Assembly: GCF_965230735.1 (NCBI RefSeq)
Contig: NZ_OZ246016.1
Location: 124,001 to 188,000, forward strand
DNA length: 64,000 bases
Direction: 5' to 3'
DNA from: Motiliproteus sp965230735
Lineage (GTDB): Bacteria > Pseudomonadota > Gammaproteobacteria > Pseudomonadales > Balneatricaceae
Positions 1 to 8,581 of this stretch are shown here, piece after piece. How positions within the stretch are numbered: position 1 is the stretch's first letter; every line of letters begins with the position of its first letter. Both the position numbers and the translations under genes were made by a program. Below the pieces are notes generated by a model, which worked only from the letters and a program-made list of their open reading frames with translations, was not told the DNA's origin and did no database searches.

Positions 1-831
1 ACCGATACAAGCCTCTATGCTTGCCAACACTCTCATCTCCGGGTTGACTGGCAAGCCCCAGGCGTTCAATTGATGAAGCAGCTCAGTATGGTGGGCACTC
101 AACTCAACAGGATTGCCATCAGCATCCTCCACCAGACCATACCCGTAGGAACAAAAGACCAACGGCCGAGTTGCTGTAATAGAAGGGTCAAGCTGCCTTA
201 GGCTACCTGCAGCAGCATTACGCGGGTTTACAAAAGTCTTCTGATCAGTCTTCTGCATACGACGATTCATAGCTTCAAAACCCGCCTTAGGAATATAGAT
301 CTCACCACGCACTTCGAGCAGGTATGGCCACCCTTCGCCTCGCAATTTCAGCGGAACTGTACCAATTGTCCTTACATTGAGTGTTATATCCTCACCAGTG
401 CTACCATCACCGCGAGTTGCTCCGCGAACCAAGAGACCGTCTTGGTACAACAAGCTAACGGCAATACCATCGAGCTTGGGTTCGGCACCGTATTCAATTA
501 CCGCGTCATCGTCCAACTTCAAGAACTTACGAACTCTTCGGTCAAAATCGATTAGCGACTGGTCATTAAAGGCGTTACCCAGCGACAGCATCGGGACTTC
601 GTGCTGTACCTGAGAAAACGCCGACAGCGGTGTGGCCCCGACCCGCTGGGTCGGCGAGTCCGCACTGACCAACTCCGGATGGGCCTGCTCCAATGCCACC
701 AGCTGCTGAAACAGCCGGTCGTACTCGGCATCGGGTACCGACGGGTTGTCTTCGACGTAATAACGGTAGTTGTGGGCTTCAAGCTCGGCGCGCAACGACG
801 CCAATTGCTGCTCGACGGTCTGATCGGTCAT
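1..831 (-). CDS. ligA: NAD-dependent DNA ligase LigA (5' part, runs off left edge)
   Basis: Seals nicks in DNA with NAD+ during replication and repair. The first 277 residues are present and the frame is still open at base 1. Residues 1-70 are the Ia domain, with the NYRYYVEDNPSVPDAEYDRL-type NMN-binding region. The adenylation motif KLDG follows, with the catalytic lysine at about residue 119, then the conserved GATRGDG stretch. The ATG at 831 gives a start homologous to known LigA. It lies 38 nt after zipA, the usual zipA-ligA pairing. Odd: the part coding for residues after about 85 has roughly 50% GC and uses TTG, ATA and AGA codons, whereas the first 85 codons and the neighbours are near 60%. 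The C-terminal OB, zinc, HhH and BRCT domains lie outside the window. Confidence 0.97.
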   Translation of the reverse strand, partial: MTDQTVEQQLASLRAELEAHNYRYYVEDNPSVPDAEYDRLFQQLVALEQAHPELVSADSPTQRVGATPLSAFSQVQHEVPMLSLGNAFNDQSLIDFDRRVRKFLKLDDDAVIEYGAEPKLDGIAVSLLYQDGLLVRGATRGDGSTGEDITLNVRTIGTVPLKLRGEGWPYLLEVRGEIYIPKAGFEAMNRRMQKTDQKTFVNPRNAAAGSLRQLDPSITATRPLVFCSYGYGLVEDADGNPVELSAHHTELLHQLNAWGLPVNPEMRVLASIEACIG

Positions 832-869
832 CTGCGGCCTGTTATGAGTAACTGAAATACCAGCGGAGA

Positions 870-2645
870 TTAAACCCGGCGGGTTAACTGCTTACGCTCG
901 AACTCGCGGACTTTCTGGCGATAGTGCTCGATGGTCTGGGTCCGCAGGCTGCTGCGGTTTTCATCCTTCAACTCACCGCCGAGGTTGTCGGCCACGCACT
1001 GAGCCGTGGCCAGCATGCACTCGAACGCATTCATCCGATCGGCCGGCTCCGACATCCGCATGAAGAAGGTCACCGCCGGAGTGCTGAACTGCTCGCTGTT
1101 GGCCGGGTCGAAGGTGCCCGGCGCCACGGCGTTGGCGGTACTGAATTGAATCGCGCCACGTCCCTTGTCCTGTTCATGACGATGGAAAATCTCCATCGCA
1201 CCGTGCTCCATGCCGCAGGCATTCAACAGCTTAAACAGAATCGGGCCGGCGAAGGGCTGAATTCGGGCATCGACGTTGATGACCAGCACTTCGTCTTCCT
1301 GAGCGCTCGTGTCTTCTACAACGGCGGCAGCCTCCACCACCGGTTCGGCGGCTTTGGCCTTGCGACGGCGAGTCTTGGGCTTCGGCTTGACCGGCTCGGG
1401 TTCCGGCGCCAGGTCCGGTAACAGATCGAAGAAACTGGTTTGCTCTTCGGGACGCGGCTTGCGCTTACGCTTGCGGGTCCGGGTCGCCGCCGGCTTGCGG
1501 GGCGGTGCTTCGACCACCTCGGGCATGGGCTCGGGTTCAGCAGTTGCGGATTCGGCCACCAACGCGTCCAGATCGCCCAACTGCGGTTCCCGCTTATTGG
1601 CCTGCTGCTCCTGCAGCAGCTCATGAACCGGACGCTCCAGGTCCAGCGTCGGTTCGACCGCACTGAGGCTGGGTTGCGTATTACTCGGTTCGGTCGCTGG
1701 CGGCTGTTCCGGCTCGGATTCGACGGGGGTTTCCGCAAGCTGGGGCTCGGATTTAGTGTCCTCCGCCTCTGATTCCATTGTTGGCTGCGGTTGCGGTTCG
1801 GCTTCAGTGCTTGGCTCGGTCGCCGCGACCGACGCCTCGGCACTATCTTCAATCTTGGCCTCGGTCTTGGCCTCAACCTCAGACCCAACGGGTTCCTCAC
1901 TCTGATCCGCAACCACGGCCTCTAGCGTCTCGGACTCGGGCTCTTGCGGTTCATTTCGCAACGGCGCTTCAACAACCGACGCATCGGAAGCTGCCAAGGT
2001 TTCTTCAACCGCCTGGGAGCGCGGCTCATCGGGGATTTCCGACTCAACGAGCGGCTCGGCATCGGACGTTGGTTCCAGATCGGCAACCGGCTCGACCCGT
2101 TCGGTGCTGTCGGAGCGGGCCATCGAGGCCTCGGTTTGGTCAAGCCATCGATGGGCACCTTCGCCGACACCCCGAAACTCCTTTTCCATCAGCAGATCGA
2201 CTTCCGGTTCCGCAGTCGGACGCTCGCCGGTCAGGATCGGATCAATCTGCCACTCGGATTCGGCCCGAACCGGATCCGCAGTCAACGTTGGCTCAGTCTC
2301 GCTGAAAGTGGGCTCAAGCGGTTGTGGAGAATCGGGCTCAGGCTGCTGTTCAAAACGGGGCTCAGGCTGTGGTTGAAAACGAGGCTCCGGCTGCTGCTGA
2401 GAAGTGTCATCGACGGGCTCATTCGGACGAGCGGACCAGTCGGTCTGAGCCTCAGGATCGGTGACAACCCGGGCTCCGCCGTTGGGCAGCTCCGAACAGG
2501 TCGGATCGAGGTCCGGGAGATCCTGAAACTGTTTATCAATTTTCAGACGCAGCTTGTCGCGTTGCAGATAACGTCGAATCAAGTCGGCAATCACCGTCAC
2601 CAAAATGACTCCGCCAGCAATTAATAGCCAGTCTTGCATCCCCAT
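870..2645 (-). CDS. zipA: cell division protein ZipA
   Basis: Inner-membrane anchor that ties FtsZ to the membrane at the division site. 591 residues: an N-terminal membrane segment (about 5-25) followed by basic residues, then a long acidic Pro/Glu-rich linker (about 50-440). The C-terminal FtsZ-binding domain (about 450-580) starts near DEVLVINVDARIQPFAG and contains the FFMRMSEP region. The linker is much longer than in E. coli ZipA (328 residues total) and holds short PEPRF repeats near its start and a basic RKRKRKPR patch near residue 400. Two ATG codons (2645 and 2639) could start it; neither has a clear Shine-Dalgarno site. It follows ccmH by 39 nt and precedes ligA. Confidence 0.93.
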   Translation of the reverse strand: MGMQDWLLIAGGVILVTVIADLIRRYLQRDKLRLKIDKQFQDLPDLDPTCSELPNGGARVVTDPEAQTDWSARPNEPVDDTSQQQPEPRFQPQPEPRFEQQPEPDSPQPLEPTFSETEPTLTADPVRAESEWQIDPILTGERPTAEPEVDLLMEKEFRGVGEGAHRWLDQTEASMARSDSTERVEPVADLEPTSDAEPLVESEIPDEPRSQAVEETLAASDASVVEAPLRNEPQEPESETLEAVVADQSEEPVGSEVEAKTEAKIEDSAEASVAATEPSTEAEPQPQPTMESEAEDTKSEPQLAETPVESEPEQPPATEPSNTQPSLSAVEPTLDLERPVHELLQEQQANKREPQLGDLDALVAESATAEPEPMPEVVEAPPRKPAATRTRKRKRKPRPEEQTSFFDLLPDLAPEPEPVKPKPKTRRRKAKAAEPVVEAAAVVEDTSAQEDEVLVINVDARIQPFAGPILFKLLNACGMEHGAMEIFHRHEQDKGRGAIQFSTANAVAPGTFDPANSEQFSTPAVTFFMRMSEPADRMNAFECMLATAQCVADNLGGELKDENRSSLRTQTIEHYRQKVREFERKQLTRRV

Positions 2646-2684
2646 GCTTTAACCCGTCTCGCTCGTTCTCTTTATTGTGATAAC

Positions 2685-3164
2685 TCAGTCGTCTTTCTTA
2701 TCAAGCAGACGCTGGAGCTTGTCCCGATCCACCTTGCCGGCATCGGTTTGCTGTTCTTTTTTATCACTACGCTTGCGCTTGGCCAACATCAACACCACCA
2801 CGGCACCCAACAGCAGCATACCGATCGGCCCATACCAGAGTACCAGCGTACTGGAATCGCGACGGGGGCGGTAATTGACGAAGTCGCCATAGCGGGCAAC
2901 CATGAAATCAACCACGTCCTGATTGGTCTGCCCTTCGGTCACCATCCGGTGAATTTCGCGCCGCATGTCGGCTGCGATCGGGGCGTTGGAATCGGCCAGA
3001 TTCTGGTTCTGACACTTGGGACAACGCAGCTCTTCGATCAGCACCTTGTACTGATCCTGCTGCTGATCATTGGCAAATTCGTAGGTATCAATCACTGCCC
3101 AGGCGCTGAACGGCATCAGTAACAGTGCCAATAGCAGCCCACGCAATTGGGTCATCGCGCTCAT
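2685..3164 (-). CDS. ccmH: cytochrome c maturation protein CcmH/CycL
   Basis: Periplasmic, membrane-anchored thiol oxidoreductase that helps keep the apocytochrome CXXCH cysteines reduced for haem attachment. 159 residues: a signal segment (about 7-23, ending in AWA), then the LRCPKC redox motif near residue 47, a small helical domain, and a C-terminal membrane helix (about 108-126) with a charged tail. Its ATG overlaps the ccmD stop in an ATGA arrangement, and a GGAGA ribosome site lies inside ccmD. In the usual gammaproteobacterial order ccmE, ccmF and ccmG stand between ccmD and ccmH; here they are absent. A CcmI gene is also missing downstream, where zipA follows directly. Confidence 0.93.
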   Translation of the reverse strand: MSAMTQLRGLLLALLLMPFSAWAVIDTYEFANDQQQDQYKVLIEELRCPKCQNQNLADSNAPIAADMRREIHRMVTEGQTNQDVVDFMVARYGDFVNYRPRRDSSTLVLWYGPIGMLLLGAVVVLMLAKRKRSDKKEQQTDAGKVDRDKLQRLLDKKDD

Positions 3165-3376
3165 GATTGTTCTCCACTCTCGGCAGCCGCCTGGCGCTCG
3201 GCCAGCCGCTGCTCACGCTTAAGACGACGCTTGTGCTGCTCGATAAACTGTTTCTTGCGCAGCAGTGGACTGACCACGTTATAAACGATGATCGCCACGG
3301 CGATACCGTAGGCCAACCAGACATAAAAGCCGTGGCCACCCATCGCCAGAAAGTCACTGAAGGAATCAAAAAACAT
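3161..3376 (-). CDS. ccmD: haem exporter protein CcmD
   Basis: Small membrane protein needed to release holo-CcmE from the CcmABC complex. 71 residues with one membrane helix (about 15-37, GFYVWLAYGIAVAIIVYNVV region) and a strongly basic cytoplasmic tail (LLRKKQFIEQHKRRLKREQR). Size and pattern are typical of CcmD. It overlaps ccmC by one base (TGATG) and ccmH by four bases (ATGA), so the whole block is translationally coupled. CcmD normally acts with CcmE, which is not found in this window. Confidence 0.9.
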   Translation of the reverse strand: MFFDSFSDFLAMGGHGFYVWLAYGIAVAIIVYNVVSPLLRKKQFIEQHKRRLKREQRLAERQAAAESGEQS

Positions 3377-4131
3377 CAGCTTGCCTCCACCAGTTCACGA
3401 ACCCAACCGGAGCGTTTTTCCCGTTCCAGAATCTCCGCCCGGGTCCGCAACATCAGCACCACGGCGAAGAAGCAGTAAAACCCGAGTACCATCAGCAGCA
3501 GCGGTAGATACATCTCCGGCGGCATCGCCGGACGCTCGGTCATGGTGAAGGTTGAGGTCTGGTGCAGGGTGTTCCACCACTCCACCGAGTACTTGATGAT
3601 CGGGATATTGACCACCCCGACCAGCGACAACACCGCACCGGCCTTACCGGCCGTAATCTCATTTTCGATCGCCGAGTGCAGGGTGTAAACACCGATATAC
3701 AGGAACAGCAGGATCAGCATTGAGGTCAGCCGCGCATCCCAGACCCACCAGGTGCCCCAGGTCGGCTTTCCCCAGATCGCGCCGGTAGCCAGTGCCAGCA
3801 GCGCCAGCGTGGCACCGATCGGCGCGCAGCTCTTGGCCACCATATCGGCAACCTTCATTTTCCAGATCAGGCTGATGGCACCGGCCACCGCCATCAGCAG
3901 GTAACAGGACTGGGCCAGGATCGCCGCCGGGACGTGGATATAGATAATCCGGAAACTGTTGCCCTGCTGATAATCCGCCGGGGCGAATGCCAATCCCCAG
4001 ATCACGCCGCCGATCATCAAGCCCACCGCCGCAACGGCAAACCAGGGCAACAGCTTGCCCATGATCTCGAAACTCCAGCGCGGTGAACCCAACCGGTAGA
4101 ACCAGGTCGGCATCTTCCAACTTTTCGCCAT
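3376..4131 (-). CDS. ccmC: haem export/handling protein CcmC
   Basis: Inner-membrane haem-handling protein that loads haem onto CcmE in system I cytochrome c maturation. 251 residues with about six membrane segments. The tryptophan-rich WWD-type motif (GTWWVWDARLTS, about 135-146) is the haem-binding signature of the family. Length matches the usual 240-250. It lies 64 nt after ccmB and overlaps ccmD by one base. Confidence 0.97.
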   Translation of the reverse strand: MAKSWKMPTWFYRLGSPRWSFEIMGKLLPWFAVAAVGLMIGGVIWGLAFAPADYQQGNSFRIIYIHVPAAILAQSCYLLMAVAGAISLIWKMKVADMVAKSCAPIGATLALLALATGAIWGKPTWGTWWVWDARLTSMLILLFLYIGVYTLHSAIENEITAGKAGAVLSLVGVVNIPIIKYSVEWWNTLHQTSTFTMTERPAMPPEMYLPLLLMVLGFYCFFAVVLMLRTRAEILEREKRSGWVRELVEAS

Positions 4132-4195
4132 CGTTACCTCTCAAACAACCGCTGCAGCCAGCGGTTTACAAACAACTCATTGCCGTTCCGGCGGA

Positions 4196-4897
4196 TTAGT
4201 CACTGACGCTGATTCGCAGCCCTGCGGCCACCGCCAGCGGCGCCAGGACCATTCCCAACGCCAAAATCGCCCCGAGGATGGCCAGATAGCCCCCCACGGG
4301 TAACCCTGTAGACGCTGCCTGTACCGCTCCGGTTCCAAAAATTAACACCGGAATATACAGCGGCAACACCAGCAGCGAGATCAACACCCCGCCCTTGCGT
4401 AAACCGACGGTCAAACCGGCGCCGATCGCACCGATCAGGCTCAGGGTCGGCGTCCCCAACAGCAGGCTCAGCACCAGCGTGGTCATCCCCTCCTGGGGCA
4501 GGAACAGCATCAAACCCAGCAACGGCGCCATCAGCGTCAGCGGCAAGCCACTGATCATCCAGTGGGCGCAGATCTTGGCAAACACCAGCAGCGACAGCGG
4601 CTGCGGGCTTAACAGCATCTGCTCCAGTGAGCCGTCGTCAAAATCGGAGCGAAACAGGCTGTCCATCGACAACAGCGTGGCCAGCAGCGCCGCGACCCAG
4701 ACCACCCCGGCGGCCACTTCGGACAGAAACAGCGGGTCCGGACTGACGCCCAACGGGAACAGCGTCGCCACCATCAGGAAAAACATCAACGGACTGACCA
4801 GATCATTGCGCCGACGGTAGGCCAGCATCAGATCACGTCGGAGGGTGATCCAGAACACCCGGCTCAGCGACATCTCGCGCTCGCTTCCGTTCGCCAT
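4196..4897 (-). CDS. ccmB: haem exporter permease CcmB
   Basis: Membrane subunit that pairs with the CcmA ATPase in the CcmABC complex, driving release of haem-loaded CcmE. 233 residues with six predicted membrane segments and the conserved FRSDFDDGSLEQ stretch after the second helix. The ATG at 4897 overlaps the ccmA stop by one base (TGATG), which supports this start. A second in-frame Met is at residue 9, nearer to the usual family start. Confidence 0.96.
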   Translation of the reverse strand: MANGSEREMSLSRVFWITLRRDLMLAYRRRNDLVSPLMFFLMVATLFPLGVSPDPLFLSEVAAGVVWVAALLATLLSMDSLFRSDFDDGSLEQMLLSPQPLSLLVFAKICAHWMISGLPLTLMAPLLGLMLFLPQEGMTTLVLSLLLGTPTLSLIGAIGAGLTVGLRKGGVLISLLVLPLYIPVLIFGTGAVQAASTGLPVGGYLAILGAILALGMVLAPLAVAAGLRISVSD

Positions 4898-5553
4898 CAG
4901 AGTCCCTCCACCCGTTCGCCCGGCCCCGCCTGGCCACCAAGCGTCACTTTGCGCAGATTATCGCGAATCGCCAGTTCGTGGTGGGTGGTGAGTATCACAC
5001 TGCCGCCATTGGCCGCATGCTCGGCAATCAGCGCCTCTTTGCGGGCCACGCCGCGTTTATCGATCGCGGTAAAGGGTTCGTCCAGCACCCACAGCGGTGC
5101 ATCACTCAGGTACAGCCGCGCCAGACTGACCCGCCGGTTCTGGCCTGCCGATAGCGAGTGGCAAGGCACATCCTCGTAACCGTAAAGCCCCACATTCGCC
5201 AACGCCTCGCTGATCCCTTCGGTACGGGTATGGGGATGCAGCGCGCAGTACCAGCGCAGATTCTCCTCCGGAGTCAGGATCGCTTTGACCCCCGGCAGAT
5301 GGCCGAAATAGAGCAGGTCGGACAGAAAATCATCGCGCACCTCATCGATCGGCTCGCCTTGCCAAAGGATATCGCCTTCGAACGCCTGGGACAGACCGCT
5401 GAGAATTCGCAGCAGCGTGGTCTTGCCGCTACCGTTGGGTCCTTCAACCTGGATGATCTCTCCCGCTTCAAGGGAGAAGTTCAACCCTTCAAACAGCACC
5501 CGCTCATCACGCTCACAGAAAAGGTCCTGGACCTCTAGCAGGGGGGTAGACAA
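4897..5553 (-). CDS. ccmA: haem exporter ATPase CcmA
   Basis: ABC ATPase of the CcmABC cytochrome c maturation complex, cytoplasmic. 218 residues with Walker A GPNGSGKTT (about 39-47), ABC signature LSAGQ (about 134-138) and Walker B LWVLDEP (about 154-160), followed by the TTHH switch histidine. The frame has no ATG near the expected N-terminus; a TTG at 5553 gives the usual family start (MSTPLLEVQDL). It is the first gene of the minus-strand ccm-zipA-ligA run and is divergent from the fliK-like gene. Confidence 0.96.
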   Translation of the reverse strand: MSTPLLEVQDLFCERDERVLFEGLNFSLEAGEIIQVEGPNGSGKTTLLRILSGLSQAFEGDILWQGEPIDEVRDDFLSDLLYFGHLPGVKAILTPEENLRWYCALHPHTRTEGISEALANVGLYGYEDVPCHSLSAGQNRRVSLARLYLSDAPLWVLDEPFTAIDKRGVARKEALIAEHAANGGSVILTTHHELAIRDNLRKVTLGGQAGPGERVEGL

Positions 5554-5628
5554 AATGACAAAGCCTTCTGTTGAAGTACAGCTACCGCCGTCGCGGCCGC
5601 TATGCTTTAAGAGTCAGTAAAATTCGTC

Positions 5629-5660
5629 GCATTATATACGAATATTCTATCCAGTCGGAG
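5629..5660 (-). promoter_or_regulatory. candidate sigma70 promoter for ccmA
   Basis: In the 145-bp gap between the divergent ccmA and fliK-like genes, the minus strand has a perfect TATAAT box (5631-5636). No good TTGACA lies 17 nt upstream, so the -35 box is weak. The -10 box lies about 78 nt before the ccmA start. Nothing else in the gap is a clear operator. Confidence 0.4.
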
Positions 5661-5698
5661 CCGATGTCGCCCTTGATCGCGATCATCGGGAGGTGTTC

Positions 5699-7744
5699 TT
5701 GGTCAACCAACTCAACAACGCAAATCGCCAGCCTCAAGCCAGCGAGGCCGCCACCGGACTCCGCCGTCTGGAGGCGCTGCTGTCGATCGGCCAAAGCCGC
5801 AGCGGACAGGTAGTTCAGGTAACCCCCCAACCACTGCCGGCCAACACCTCGGGACAGGGTACGGCCCAGCAGTCTCCGGCACCGACGACATCTCAGACGG
5901 CGGCGCAAGCCCAATCGCAAGCCCAGCCACAACCTGCGGCTCAGACACCGCCTCCGGCGAATCCTTCGACGACGAGCGGTGGCAGCCCCACCAACGTCGC
6001 GCAGAACGCCGCCCCCACAACCGGTAACACGACCGCAGCCGGGGCGCAAAACAGCTACCTGATTCAGGTCCGGATCGAAGGCCGCCTGTACGAATTGCTG
6101 ACCCAGCGCCCCATCGATCCGGGCACCCGGGTACAGGTCAGTCGCGATGCCGGCGGCCAGATCAGCCTGCAGCTAAGCCCCGGCGCCAACCCCGGCTCGT
6201 CGACCGCGGGTGCAACCCAGACCGGCGGCACGCCCCTGGCAGCACCAGCGCAAGCACAAGGGCAGCGCCAGGTTCCGGTGCAAAACAATCCACAGGCACC
6301 ATCCAGCAATTCAACACAAACCGCTCGACCCGCAACCGAACCGGCAGCACCACGCCAAGCCGCGGCCGCGGCAGGCCGTGGCACGATCGCCGCAGCGCCT
6401 TCGTCGACGGCTTCAACTCAGCCTGCAGCAGCGACCCAAACACCCGCTCCGACAGCAGCCGGCCAGGCTGTCGCCACGCCAAATCAGAGCACCACTCAGG
6501 GCAGCGCCCCTGCGGCGAGCCGGCCTGACAGTGGCTCTGCCACGTTGGAGCGCGTGCCGCTGCAACTTCAGCGGGGCCAGCTCCCGGCGGGAACGCGCCT
6601 GCAGGTGGAGGTGATCAGTTCAAGACCCCTGCCCCAAACAACCGTACAACAAGCCCCCGTACCGCAGACATCTCAACCCCAGCCCACAACTGGCTCCAGC
6701 CCGGCAGCCCGGTCAGCGAACCTCAGCTCCGGCCCGAACCCGCCGGTCAGCAGCAATACCGCGACGCCATCAGCGCCCGAAAGCCATCTGTTGCGGGCCC
6801 GTGTCGAGGGTAGAGCCGTTGAGCTGGTCAGCCCCCGGGCTATCGAACCGGGTACCCGGCTGGAGCTGCGCCAGCAGGCCGACGGGCGGTTGAGTACCGA
6901 GCTGCCGAACCCCCGTACCCGTTCCGTCGAACAGGCCCTGCGAGAACATCTGCCGCAGCAGCAGATACCAGCCCCACTGTTGAACCTGCTGTCCGGCGCT
7001 CAGGCCAACGGCCAGCTGCAGCAGGCCAAGCCGGTGCTGCTGGATCTGATCCAGATTCTGCTGGGTCGCAGCCTACCCAATCCGCAACAGGCGGATGCCG
7101 AAACGGTACGACAACAGGTGCAAAACAGCGGCACGCTGCTGGAGAACAAACTGGCCCGCGGCGACACCCAAAACCTCGGCCAGGACCATAAAGCGTTGCT
7201 GCTGAAACTGTCCGAACAGCTGAATCAGGGCGGCAGCCAGCGCGAGCTGCCGGGCAGCCTCAGCGACCGGCTCAGTCAACTCACCCAGCAAGCACTGAGT
7301 CGGGTGCTGGTCAATCAGCTCACCAGCGCCGCCCCCCAAGTGCAGGAAGGCGGCAGCGAAGCCAACCGCACCCTGGCGTTGGATATTCCGGTGCTGTGGC
7401 AAGGCAAAACCGAGAACCTGCAGCTGCAGATCCGCCGTGACGACGGCAGCGTCGTGGAAACAGCGCAAGGGATGAGTTACCGCTGGCAGGTACGGCTGAA
7501 TTTCGAGATCAATCAGACCGAACGACTCCAGGCGGAACTAACCCTGGAGGGGCAACGGATCAGCGTGATCTGGAGCGGCGATCAGCAGATCCGCCGCCTG
7601 GTCGAACAACAACTGGATCAACTGGGTGAACGTTTTGAGCGCATCGGTCTGGATGTAAAAACCCTCGGCGTGCGCGACGAAAAGGCCCAGCCGGCGCCAA
7701 CGGTAAAACCGCCGCGCAGCCAACTGATCGACATTAAGACATGA
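5699..7744 (+). CDS. FliK-family flagellar hook-length control protein (second FliK paralogue)
   Basis: Likely a flagellar or export-switch protein of the FliK family, distinct from the fliK at 28269-29939. About 681 residues. The C-terminal 150 residues match the Flg_hook (FliK C) pattern: RWQVRLNFEINQTERLQAEL, then ISVIWSG and a helix ending before a short tail. The N-terminal two thirds are Pro/Gln/Ala/Thr-rich, broken by a repeated beta-type module of about 40 residues (near 119-159 and 361-404, with a half copy near 283-306) carrying xVEGRxxELxxxRxIxPGTRLxL. There is no ATG. TTG at 5699 has GGAGG five bases upstream; GTG at 5693 is possible but overlaps that site. It is coupled by ATGA to the FlhB-like gene. 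The same pair stands beside ccm genes in Pseudomonas. Confidence 0.75.
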   Translation: MVNQLNNANRQPQASEAATGLRRLEALLSIGQSRSGQVVQVTPQPLPANTSGQGTAQQSPAPTTSQTAAQAQSQAQPQPAAQTPPPANPSTTSGGSPTNVAQNAAPTTGNTTAAGAQNSYLIQVRIEGRLYELLTQRPIDPGTRVQVSRDAGGQISLQLSPGANPGSSTAGATQTGGTPLAAPAQAQGQRQVPVQNNPQAPSSNSTQTARPATEPAAPRQAAAAAGRGTIAAAPSSTASTQPAAATQTPAPTAAGQAVATPNQSTTQGSAPAASRPDSGSATLERVPLQLQRGQLPAGTRLQVEVISSRPLPQTTVQQAPVPQTSQPQPTTGSSPAARSANLSSGPNPPVSSNTATPSAPESHLLRARVEGRAVELVSPRAIEPGTRLELRQQADGRLSTELPNPRTRSVEQALREHLPQQQIPAPLLNLLSGAQANGQLQQAKPVLLDLIQILLGRSLPNPQQADAETVRQQVQNSGTLLENKLARGDTQNLGQDHKALLLKLSEQLNQGGSQRELPGSLSDRLSQLTQQALSRVLVNQLTSAAPQVQEGGSEANRTLALDIPVLWQGKTENLQLQIRRDDGSVVETAQGMSYRWQVRLNFEINQTERLQAELTLEGQRISVIWSGDQQIRRLVEQQLDQLGERFERIGLDVKTLGVRDEKAQPAPTVKPPRSQLIDIKT

Positions 7745-8082
7745 ACGAAGAGAAACAACAGAACCGCAGCGCGGTCGCCCTCACCTACAACCAGCAACAG
7801 GCTCCCTACCTGTCGGCCAAAGGCAAGGGACTGGTGGCCGAGGAGATTATCCGCGTCGCCGCTAAGCACGGAATTTTGATTCACGAAGACCCGGCACTGG
7901 TGGATACGCTATCGATGCTGCAATTGGGACAGGAGATTCCGGAGTCACTCTACAAGGCGATCGCCGAAGTCATTGCGTTCGCGTACAGCTTACGCGAAGA
8001 CAAGCCGGATCTGGGGTCCCTGGGCAACAGCCTGGTCAATTCCGGACAGGCCGGACAAGATAGTAGCGACAACCCGCGTTAA
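7741..8082 (+). CDS. FlhB C-terminal-domain-like protein (EscU/YscU/FlhB family, small form)
   Basis: 113 residues that match only the cytoplasmic FlhB C-terminal domain: AVALTYN at the position of the FlhB NPxH-AVAL segment, then GKGLVAEEIIRVAAKHGILIHEDPALV and IPESLYKAIAEVIAFAY. The NPTH self-cleavage motif is not present and there are no membrane helices. Such FlhB-like fragments can stand in for the cleaved FlhB C-domain in other bacteria (known for FhlX-type proteins); whether this one does so is inference. Overlaps the FliK-like gene by four bases (ATGA), so the two are made together. Confidence 0.85.
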   Translation: MNEEKQQNRSAVALTYNQQQAPYLSAKGKGLVAEEIIRVAAKHGILIHEDPALVDTLSMLQLGQEIPESLYKAIAEVIAFAYSLREDKPDLGSLGNSLVNSGQAGQDSSDNPR

Positions 8083-8127
8083 GCGGGCGCTCAACATGAG
8101 CTATCGAGGACCGATCCGATAAAGCTC

Positions 8128-8541
8128 TCAGCGGTCCGACTTCAGCGCCGGAGAGCCTTTGATCTCACGGTGCAGTAACGCCATCAACTCGGCCTCGGGA
8201 CGGGCGATACCGCAACTGCCGACCAGATCATCGACATCGGCGCCCATCTCCATCAGCTTGGCGGCCTGGTTGTAGGCCAGCGCACCCGGATCACGGTTTT
8301 CCAGCTCCAACTGCTTCTCAGCGGTGATGTTCAGACGCTGTTCGACCTGCTTAAGCCGTCGCCCCATCCCCATGGCACCGCTGTTGGTCAGTCGGATCTC
8401 GTTACGGAGCACATTCAGCAGGGCTTCGTAATTACGCTGTTGATCACGCAGTCGACGCTGCAACCGCAGCAGCCAGTAAAGACTCACCAGCAATCCCACC
8501 GATAGCAGTGTAATCGCCAGCCATAACCAGGTTTGCGTCAT
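8128..8541 (-). CDS. DUF2802 membrane-anchored coiled-coil protein
   Basis: 137 residues: an N-terminal membrane helix (about 5-25), a coiled-coil stretch (about 27-80), then the DUF2802 domain with YNQAAKLMEMGADVDDLVGSCGIARPEAELM (helix-turn-helix-like). It is the last gene of the cheY-to-cheW unit, 40 nt after cheW; the homologue in Pseudomonas has the same place. Function unknown; its constant position suggests a role in chemotaxis or flagellar function. Confidence 0.8.
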   Translation of the reverse strand: MTQTWLWLAITLLSVGLLVSLYWLLRLQRRLRDQQRNYEALLNVLRNEIRLTNSGAMGMGRRLKQVEQRLNITAEKQLELENRDPGALAYNQAAKLMEMGADVDDLVGSCGIARPEAELMALLHREIKGSPALKSDR

Positions 8542-8581
8542 CGAACTAGAGCACTAAACAGGGAAATCGACTCACCATGCC

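Noticed and set aside
8083..8127. Short inverted repeats between the FlhB-like gene and the DUF2802 gene
   Set aside because: Stems of 5-6 bp with a long loop or no T run; too weak to call a terminator.
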